DNA from: an uncultured Mycoplasmatota bacterium
GTDB taxonomy: Bacteria; Bacillota_I; Bacilli_A; RF39; UBA660
NCBI GenBank assembly: GCA_946007485.1
Contig: CAMGAM010000029.1
Span: 1 to 12,355, forward strand
DNA: 12,355 bases
Direction of reading: 5' to 3'
Shown here piece by piece: positions 6,600 to 12,355 of this stretch. Positions within the stretch are counted from its first letter, which is position 1; each line of letters starts with the position of its first letter. The notes under the pieces were generated by a model. It was not told the origin of the DNA. It ran no database searches and was given only the letters and a program-made list of their open reading frames with translations. The position numbers and the translations under genes are program-made.

Positions 6600-6875
6600 A
6601 TGAATAGTATGAGTAAGAGTTTTAAAAATGAAGATGGAAGCGAAGAAACTTTATTAATTAATTCAGATGATAATTATACGCTTAAGTTAGATAAGAGTTA
6701 TAAGTTAGCAAATCATACGGAGAAGAAAGAGAATAAATTAGTAAAGAAATTTAAAGGATCTATTCTTGGAACTGATATTGGAGTTAAAAGTGGTGGATTT
6801 TCTAATGTTGCTATTTTAGCTTTAGTAATAGCATTAGCAGCAATAGCAATAATGTATTTTATGTGGAGATTTTAA
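6600..6875 (+). CDS. Small C-terminally anchored membrane protein in the replication operon
   Basis: I do not recognise this 91-residue protein. Residues 1-65 are hydrophilic and rich in Lys, Glu, Asp and Asn. Residues 69-88 form one strongly hydrophobic helix that ends almost at the C terminus (FMWRF). This suggests a tail-anchored protein with a cytoplasmic N-terminal domain, or a simple single-pass protein. No signal peptide or lipobox is present. ATG 6600 is preferred over GTG 6588 because a GAGGG site (6590-6594) lies five bases before it; ATG 6609 is also possible. It starts eight bases after dnaI and ends 18 bases before dnaE. It is therefore embedded in the primosome/polymerase operon and may tether a replication component to the membrane. 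That role is an inference from position only. Confidence 0.75.
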   Translation: MNSMSKSFKNEDGSEETLLINSDDNYTLKLDKSYKLANHTEKKENKLVKKFKGSILGTDIGVKSGGFSNVAILALVIALAAIAIMYFMWRF

Positions 6876-6893
6876 AAGAAAGAAGGCATATTC

Positions 6894-9830
6894 ATGGATT
6901 ATACAGCATTACAAGTTAAAACTAGTTATTCAATATTAGGAAGTTTAAATGATATAGGAAAACTAGTTAGTAAGGCTGTTAATTATGGATATAAGGCTTT
7001 AGCCATAACCGATAGTGATAATATGTTTGGGGTTATGGAGTTTTATCAAGAATGTAAAAAAAATAATATTAAACCGATTATTGGGATAGAACTGCATATT
7101 TTAGAATATGTAGTTTTGTTGTATGCTAAAAATAATGATGGTTATAAGAATTTAATCAAGTTAGCAACAATAAAATCTGATAGAGAACTTAATATAGATG
7201 ATTTAAATACTTATAAGGATGATTTAGTAGTAGTTATGCCTTATAGTTACTATAACGAAGAGATTTATAAGATATATGATGATAGATTTATTGGATATAG
7301 TGATAAGTTAGAAAGAGAAAAAATTAGTGATAGAGCTGTATTTATTAATGATGTTAGTTATTTAGATAAAGATGATGATAAATATTTAGATTTTTTGAGA
7401 ATGATCGATTTAGGAAAAACACTTGGTGAGTATGCTTTTGGAGAAAATAAGGGGAAACATTTACTTGAATATCAAGAAGTAATAGAGAAGAGTTTGGAAG
7501 AAGATATTGAGAATACAAAATATATTAGGGATATATGTCAAGTAGAACTTGGATATACGGCTAATTTATTACCAATCTATGATGCAAATATCGATAGTAG
7601 GAATCATCTATCATTTTTATCTAATAAGGGGCTTAATAAAAGGCTTAATGGAAATGTTACAAAAGAATATCAAGAGAGACTTGATAAGGAATTAAAAGTA
7701 ATTGATGAGATGGGATTTAATGATTATTTTTTAATTGTTTATGATTATGTGTTATATGCAAAAAAACATGATATTTTAGTAGGCCCAGGAAGAGGTTCGG
7801 CAGCGGGATCACTCGTTAGTTATACGCTTGGGATAACTGATATTGATCCAATTAAATATAATTTATTATTTGAGAGATTTTTGAATAGTGAAAGGGTGAC
7901 AATGCCTGATATTGATATTGATTTTGATGCTTTAAAGCGACAAGAAGTAATTGATTATGTAATTAATAAGTATGGGGAAAAGAAAGTTGTTGGAATTATT
8001 ACTTTTAATACTTTGGGAGCAAAACAAGTAATTAGAGATGTTGGAAGAGTATTAAAATTAAAAACTAGTCTTATTGATAATGTTGCTAAGATGTGCTCAA
8101 AGGATTTGGAGAGTTCTTATAAAGAGAATGATAGTTTAAGAAAATTAATTAATAATTCAGATGATGTTAAGAAACTTTATGAAATATCGCTTCATTTAGA
8201 AGGGTTACCTAGACATATATCAATTCATGCTGCGGGAGTAGTTATGAGTAACATCGATATTGATGAGACAATACCACTATATAGGAATCAATTGGGGATG
8301 TATGTTTCTGGTTATTCAAAAGATTATTTAGAACCTTTAGGACTTCTTAAGATGGATTTTTTGGGAATATCTAATTTGACTTTGATCGATGAAGTAATTA
8401 ATAATATTAGAGAGGATAAGAAAATTAATATTACTTTTAGTAATATACCAGAAAATGATCAGAAGAGTATTGAATTATTTAAAAGGGGAGATACGGAAGG
8501 GATATTTCAATTTGAGTCTCCGGGGATGATAAATTTTTTAAGAAAACTTAAGGCTGATAATTTTAATGATATTGTCGCGGCAATTGCACTGTATCGACCA
8601 GGACCTATGGAGAGTATTCCGGAATATTTAAAAAGAAGAGCTGGAATTATAAAACCTGATTATTTACATGAAGATTTAGAGGATATTCTTAAGGAAACAT
8701 ACGGAATTATTATTTATCAGGAACAAATTATGCAAATAGCTTGTAAGATGGCAGGATATACTTTAGGGGAAGCTGATATTTTAAGAAGAGCAATGAGTAA
8801 GAAGAAAGAAAGTATTTTGATTAATGAAAGAGAAAAATTTATTAGTCAGAGTGTATCTAAAGGATACGATAGGGAAATAGTTGTTAAAGTATATGATTTA
8901 ATTTTAAAGTTTGCTAATTATGGATTTAATAAATCACATGCTGTTGCTTATTCGATGATTGCATATAAGATGGCTTTTTTGAAAGGGCATTTTTATAGTT
9001 ATTTTATGATATCAATACTTAATAATTCAATTAATAATGAAAGTAAGACAAGTAAATATATTGCAATGTTAAGGGGAAAGAAAATAAAAGTATTAAAACC
9101 AGAGATTAATATATCTACTGATAAATATATAATTAAGAATGAAGAGATAATTTGCCCTTTATCAATTATTAGAAATGTTGGGGGAAATATTTCTAATTTA
9201 ATTCTTAGAGAAAGAGAAAGAGGAGAATTTAGTAGTTTTATTGATTTTGCTAAGCGAATGTATGGGCAATCGGTTAATAGAAAAGTATTAGAGAGTTTGA
9301 TTTTGGCTGATTGTTTTAGAAATTTTGGTGAAAATAGAAAAACATTAATTAACAATTTGGATAATATTTTAAATTATGTGGAATTATCACAAGATGAAGG
9401 ACTTATATCTGTGCCAGAACCAATTATTGATTCGTTTTTAGAGTATGATAAAGAAGAAAGGATTCATCAAGAATTTCAGTTATTTGGCTTTTATTTATCA
9501 GAACATCCGGTTAGTAAATATAAAGATAGTAATAGTGTTAATACTTTACAATTAGATAGTTATGTTGATAAATATATTGAGATAGTACTTGAAGTTAATA
9601 AGATTAAAGAAGTAATTACTAAGAAGAATGATGTAATGGCTTTTGTTATGGCAAGTGATGAATTTAGACAAGTTGATTTAACTTTATTTCCTAAGGTATA
9701 TGAAGAATTTAAAGATATGAAAGTATATGATATTATTACGGTAATTGGAAGAGTAGAAAAACGATTAGATAATTATCAAATTGTGGTTTCTAAGATAAAA
9801 AATATGACTAAGGAGAATGAAGAGTTATGA
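6894..9830 (+). CDS. dnaE: DNA polymerase III subunit alpha, DnaE type, with degenerate PHP domain
   Basis: This 978-residue protein is a C-family replicative polymerase of the DnaE type; it has no PolC-type exonuclease insertion. The N-terminal PHP domain is recognisable (residues 1-80), but the usual LHVHSEYS metal motif reads LQVKTSYS and TDHGN reads TDSDN. The metal-binding histidines are therefore missing. The palm carries GPGRGSAAGS (297-306) and PDIDIDF (338-344) with catalytic D339 and D341, and the third aspartate is probably D488 in KMDFLG. A conserved NKSHAVAY stands at 679-686 before the tandem helix-hairpin-helix region. An OB-fold-like domain follows near 890-970. It is somewhat shorter than the ~1100 residues of many DnaE proteins. 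AGAAGG lies seven bases before the ATG. The stop overlaps the next gene by four bases (ATGA). Confidence 0.96.
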   Translation: MDYTALQVKTSYSILGSLNDIGKLVSKAVNYGYKALAITDSDNMFGVMEFYQECKKNNIKPIIGIELHILEYVVLLYAKNNDGYKNLIKLATIKSDRELNIDDLNTYKDDLVVVMPYSYYNEEIYKIYDDRFIGYSDKLEREKISDRAVFINDVSYLDKDDDKYLDFLRMIDLGKTLGEYAFGENKGKHLLEYQEVIEKSLEEDIENTKYIRDICQVELGYTANLLPIYDANIDSRNHLSFLSNKGLNKRLNGNVTKEYQERLDKELKVIDEMGFNDYFLIVYDYVLYAKKHDILVGPGRGSAAGSLVSYTLGITDIDPIKYNLLFERFLNSERVTMPDIDIDFDALKRQEVIDYVINKYGEKKVVGIITFNTLGAKQVIRDVGRVLKLKTSLIDNVAKMCSKDLESSYKENDSLRKLINNSDDVKKLYEISLHLEGLPRHISIHAAGVVMSNIDIDETIPLYRNQLGMYVSGYSKDYLEPLGLLKMDFLGISNLTLIDEVINNIREDKKINITFSNIPENDQKSIELFKRGDTEGIFQFESPGMINFLRKLKADNFNDIVAAIALYRPGPMESIPEYLKRRAGIIKPDYLHEDLEDILKETYGIIIYQEQIMQIACKMAGYTLGEADILRRAMSKKKESILINEREKFISQSVSKGYDREIVVKVYDLILKFANYGFNKSHAVAYSMIAYKMAFLKGHFYSYFMISILNNSINNESKTSKYIAMLRGKKIKVLKPEINISTDKYIIKNEEIICPLSIIRNVGGNISNLILRERERGEFSSFIDFAKRMYGQSVNRKVLESLILADCFRNFGENRKTLINNLDNILNYVELSQDEGLISVPEPIIDSFLEYDKEERIHQEFQLFGFYLSEHPVSKYKDSNSVNTLQLDSYVDKYIEIVLEVNKIKEVITKKNDVMAFVMASDEFRQVDLTLFPKVYEEFKDMKVYDIITVIGRVEKRLDNYQIVVSKIKNMTKENEEL

Positions 9831-10708
9831 AGAAGTATGGAATTTTTATGATTATGTTATTATTACTTAGTGGATGTGCATCTAAAAAATATACGATAAA
9901 AATCGTTAATAATAATGGTGAATTGCTAAGTTCATTTGAAGTAGCTAGTGGTGGAAATATCAATAATATAGATGAGCCTTCGATGGATGGATATATATTT
10001 GTTTCTTTACTAAAAGATGGGGTAATATACGATAGGAGTAGTCCGATATATGAAGATATGACACTGGAGGCTTCTTTTGTAAAAGTTCCCGAGATTACTA
10101 ATAATTATACGATTAGTTTCGATTTTGGGGATGAAGTTAAGACACAGACGGTAAAAGAGGGAGATAAAGTTATTAAACCGGTAGATCCAAAGAAGAATAA
10201 ATATAAATTTTTAGGTTGGTATAAAGATAATGAATTATATGATTTTGATACGGAAGTATATAGTGATATTTATCTTACGGCTAAATGGGATGAGACGTGG
10301 GTGTTAATTACATATGAACTAGATGGTGGAAATGGAATATATAGTAGTGAACTTGAGAAAGGAAAGAAATTACCGGTTCCAAATGAACCTACCAAATTTG
10401 GATATCATTTTGTTGGTTGGTATTTAAACGATGAATTATATGATTTTAATACCGAAGTATATAGTGATATGACACTTAAGGCAAAGTGGGAAGCAATTCA
10501 ATATGCAAGAGTATCTTTTGATACGGATGGTGGAAGTAAAATTAATAGTATGATGATAGAAGTTGGAAGTAAATTAACTGATATTGAAGTGCCACAAAAA
10601 GAAGGCTATAGATTTCTTTATTGGGCAATGGATGGATATGAATTTGATATGAATACGGTAATTGATAAAAATATTAGACTAGTAGCTATATATGAGAAAG
10701 TAAGTTAA
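9827..10708 (+). CDS. Lipoprotein with four InlB-type (Listeria-Bacteroides) repeats
   Basis: This 293-residue protein starts with a short lipoprotein signal ending in the lipobox LSGC (C17), so it should be anchored to the outer face of the membrane. The mature part is about four tandem repeats of roughly 65 residues of the InlB B-repeat/Flg_new type. The first (about 20-85) is degenerate. The second and third (about 92-153 and 156-224) are nearly alike, sharing GWY..ELYDF..EVYSD..L.AKW. The fourth (about 226-290) is diverged. Such repeats form small ubiquitin-like beta folds in surface proteins and are usually spacers or adhesive modules; no enzyme domain is present. The start overlaps the dnaE stop by four bases, and an AAGGAG site lies 11 bases upstream, so it is translationally coupled to the polymerase gene. 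A functional link to replication is not implied. Confidence 0.88.
   Translation: MKKYGIFMIMLLLLSGCASKKYTIKIVNNNGELLSSFEVASGGNINNIDEPSMDGYIFVSLLKDGVIYDRSSPIYEDMTLEASFVKVPEITNNYTISFDFGDEVKTQTVKEGDKVIKPVDPKKNKYKFLGWYKDNELYDFDTEVYSDIYLTAKWDETWVLITYELDGGNGIYSSELEKGKKLPVPNEPTKFGYHFVGWYLNDELYDFNTEVYSDMTLKAKWEAIQYARVSFDTDGGSKINSMMIEVGSKLTDIEVPQKEGYRFLYWAMDGYEFDMNTVIDKNIRLVAIYEKVS
10214..10290 (+). repeat. InlB-type repeat unit at DNA level, copy 1
   Basis: This segment matches 10415-10491 closely, with a 201-base offset (67 codons, in frame). The two copies share long identical stretches such as GATGAATTATATGATTTT-like sequence and AAGTATATAGTGATAT. They look like a comparatively recent internal duplication compared with the flanking, more diverged units. 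Confidence 0.7.
10415..10491 (+). repeat. InlB-type repeat unit at DNA level, copy 2
   Basis: This is the in-frame partner of 10214-10290. Differences are partly at third codon positions, which suggests selection to keep the protein repeat. Confidence 0.7.
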
Positions 10709-10727
10709 TGAAAATAATTTTAAGAGA

Positions 10728-10759
10728 CATAAATATTATTAAAGATAACGATATTTATG
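10728..10759 (+). terminator. AT-rich hairpin after the replication operon, possible terminator
   Basis: CATAAATAT (10728-10736) pairs perfectly with ATATTTATG (10751-10759) around a 14-base loop, shortly after the lipoprotein stop. Only a broken T/A stretch follows, so it is at best a weak terminator. The arms nearly match those of the hairpin at 4186-4218. Confidence 0.4.
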
Positions 10760-10787
10760 ATATTTATAACATATTATTTATTAGTAA

Positions 10788-10816
10788 TTGAAAAATATTT
10801 CATTTTATTGTATAAT
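10788..10816 (+). promoter_or_regulatory. Promoter of the 10842 gene pair
   Basis: TTGAAA (10788-10793, 5/6) and a perfect TATAAT (10811-10816) are 17 bases apart. A GGAGG ribosome binding site (10829-10833) follows shortly before the ATG at 10842. Confidence 0.75.
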
Positions 10817-10841
10817 TTAATTATATATGGAGGTATAAAAA

Positions 10842-11300
10842 ATGGAATTAATAAAAAGACATAAGGGGTTAGCAATTGTTTTGGGACTTACATTAATCTT
10901 AGTGATTATTATGTTTGCAATATTTGCAAGAATGATTTTTTCTTCAGGTGATTCAGAATATGGAGATCGACTTAAAGGAATAGCTTCAGTCAATAAAGAG
11001 GATACGAATAAATTGATTAGTGAACTTGAAGAACGTGATGAAATTGATGATGTAAGTGTTAGAATACAAGGAAAGATAATTTATATAACAATTACATATT
11101 TAGATAGTGTTAGTAAAGATAAGGCAAAAGAAATAGCTAATAATACATATACTTATTACAGTGAAGAAGTAATTAAAGATTATGATTTTGAATATTTTTT
11201 GACACAGAAAAAAGCAGATGATGCAGAAGAAGATACAACATTTGTAATAGTTGGGACAAAGCATGTAGATAATGATTATATAAGTTGGACAAAGAATTAG
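10842..11300 (+). CDS. Small single-pass membrane protein, unknown function
   Basis: I do not recognise this 152-residue protein. A basic N terminus is followed by one membrane helix (about residues 9-33). An outside domain of about 115 residues mixes charged helical stretches with short strands (VSVRIQGKIIYITITYL, about 66-82). It has no lipobox, no cysteines and no recognised catalytic motif. The start is firm: GGAGG lies eight bases before the ATG and a promoter stands directly upstream. The stop is 10 bases before the next gene, whose ribosome binding site includes the stop codon's last bases. The two genes therefore form an operon and may act together at the cell surface, for example as an accessory to the sensor-like protein that follows. 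Confidence 0.8.
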   Translation: MELIKRHKGLAIVLGLTLILVIIMFAIFARMIFSSGDSEYGDRLKGIASVNKEDTNKLISELEERDEIDDVSVRIQGKIIYITITYLDSVSKDKAKEIANNTYTYYSEEVIKDYDFEYFLTQKKADDAEEDTTFVIVGTKHVDNDYISWTKN

Positions 11301-11310
11301 GAGTTATACG

Positions 11311-12355
11311 ATGAAAAAAAATAATAAAACTAATAAAATAATTATCTTATCGATAATTGGATTACTTTTGGCAGTTTGTCTTACAATTTTTATTCTTAAT
11401 TATACGAAAGATTCTTCTAGTTTTTCTTTACTTGAGAAAAATTGGATAAATAGTCATAAAAGTAATGTAATTGATGTTTCTGTGTATAATGATGTACCAA
11501 TATATGGACAAGATGGAGAAGGAATAATATTCTCTTATTTAGAAGAATTTACTAATTCATATGGAATTGAATTTAATAAGGTATCATATTTACAAAATGG
11601 AAATGTCAATATGAAAAATGTTTCATTTAGAATAATGAATTATAGTGATGAACTGGGTGATAATGATATCTTGATGTATAAAGATTATTATGTAATAGTT
11701 AGTAAAGATAATAAAAGTATTAATGATATTGATGAATTAAAAGATAAAACAGTTGGTGTACTTGATGATGATGTTAGTAATGTAAGATATTTTTTAAATG
11801 ATGGATCAGGAATTAAATTTGTATCTTGTAAAGATATCGATGAGTTAATTAGTAATTTAGATAATGATATAGTTTCTTATGTAGTAATGCCTAATAATTT
11901 ATATTTAGATGACATTCTTAGTAATGATTTACAGATAGTATATCATCTTAGTGATATATATAAGAAATATGTTTTGACGGTAAGTGATGATAAAACATTA
12001 AGAAGTATTATGAATAAATACTTTATGATTTATCAGAATGATTATGAAGAAGAAAAATATAAAAAATATTTTCTTGATACATTTTTTAAATATACAGAAA
12101 TTAGTGAAGTAGATAGAATGAATTATAATGCTTCAAATTATGTATATGGGTATGTTGTTAATATGCCTTATGAGAATATGATAAATAAAGAGTTCGTGGG
12201 AACACTTTCAAATTACTTAAGTGGATTTGAAGATATGGCTTCAGTTGATTTTAAGTTAGTAGGATATCCTTCGGTAAACGATTTGAAACAAGCTTTTTCA
12301 AGAGGGGAAGTCGATTTATTATTTGCTAATTTTTGTCCTTCTGGGGATTATGTTG
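11311..12355 (+). CDS. Membrane-anchored protein with SBP family 3-like extracellular domains (partial, 3' end cut)
   Basis: The frame is open from ATG 11311 to the window edge, giving 348 codons with no stop. A basic N terminus and one membrane helix (about residues 9-30) lead into a linker. A segment LLEKNWINSHKSNVIDVSV (about 40-58) looks like the start of family 3 periplasmic-type solute-binding domains, as used in sensor proteins. A DLDNDIVSYVVMP-like hinge and a later second unit from about 270 (ending in GEVDLLFANF) suggest two such domains in tandem. This is the layout of EvgS-like sensor kinases and of SBP-coupled diguanylate cyclases. The cytoplasmic output domain, if any, would lie past the window. 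AGGAG lies seven bases before the ATG. A free-standing binding protein of an amino-acid transporter is less likely, given the uncleaved-looking anchor and the tandem domains. Confidence 0.7.
   Translation, partial: MKKNNKTNKIIILSIIGLLLAVCLTIFILNYTKDSSSFSLLEKNWINSHKSNVIDVSVYNDVPIYGQDGEGIIFSYLEEFTNSYGIEFNKVSYLQNGNVNMKNVSFRIMNYSDELGDNDILMYKDYYVIVSKDNKSINDIDELKDKTVGVLDDDVSNVRYFLNDGSGIKFVSCKDIDELISNLDNDIVSYVVMPNNLYLDDILSNDLQIVYHLSDIYKKYVLTVSDDKTLRSIMNKYFMIYQNDYEEEKYKKYFLDTFFKYTEISEVDRMNYNASNYVYGYVVNMPYENMINKEFVGTLSNYLSGFEDMASVDFKLVGYPSVNDLKQAFSRGEVDLLFANFCPSGDYV

Noticed and set aside
8999..9355. Minus-strand open frame of 118 codons inside dnaE
   Set aside because: It is antisense to the conserved polymerase coding region and Leu/Ile-rich, as expected from an AT-rich complement. 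There is no start signal.
1..12355. Mollicute code with TGA as Trp
   Set aside because: TGA ends dnaI and dnaE at sensible places, and Trp is always TGG in conserved motifs.
1..12355. tRNA, rRNA, CRISPR array, transposase
   Set aside because: No cloverleaf-like GC-rich segments, regularly spaced repeats or transposase motifs were seen by eye.

Overview
The window is strongly AT-rich (under about 30% GC by eye) and reads cleanly with the standard bacterial code, with TGA used as stop and TGG for Trp. Nearly every gene is on the + strand, with short gaps or small overlaps and good Shine-Dalgarno sites. A DnaB/DnaI-type primosome next to a DnaE polymerase points to a low-GC Firmicute. The surface-protein style (YVWIPRYKYR, FGE-like C terminus, InlB-type repeats) resembles uncultured gut Bacilli of the RF39/Mollicutes-related kind. 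That placement is an inference.

Left part (1-1737): the tail of an upstream gene, a clear intrinsic terminator, then a promoter driving two overlapping genes. These encode a single-pass surface protein of unknown function and a membrane-anchored phosphodiester glycosidase (NAGPA/DUF2233) family protein.

Centre-left (1769-4379): a monocistronic gene with its own promoter encodes a 699-residue surface protein. It has a SipW/TasA-like N-terminal export segment and a C-terminal formylglycine-generating-enzyme (FGE)/C-type-lectin-like fold. Its last ~155 bases jump to about 56% GC, are almost free of adenine where the ligand loops should be, and use NNC/NNT codons. This is what the variable region (VR) of a diversity-generating retroelement (DGR) target looks like. 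No reverse transcriptase or template repeat is in the window, so any DGR would have to act in trans. Downstream lie a perfect 11-bp inverted repeat, a 33-bp direct repeat pair and a terminator-like hairpin in a 436-base stretch without a confident gene.

Centre-right (4262-10708): two candidate promoters precede a replication operon. It encodes a DnaB-type initiation protein, a DnaI-type AAA+ helicase loader, a small C-terminally anchored membrane protein, a DnaE polymerase with a degenerate PHP domain and, overlapping it by four bases, a lipoprotein with InlB-like repeats.

Right end (10788-12355): a new promoter drives a small single-pass membrane protein and a membrane-anchored protein with apparently tandem solute-binding (SBP family 3-like) domains, which is cut off by the window edge.

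The most notable object is the candidate hypervariable 3' end of the surface protein. The replication genes are mostly conventional, apart from the membrane protein inserted between helicase loader and polymerase and the lipoprotein coupled to dnaE.
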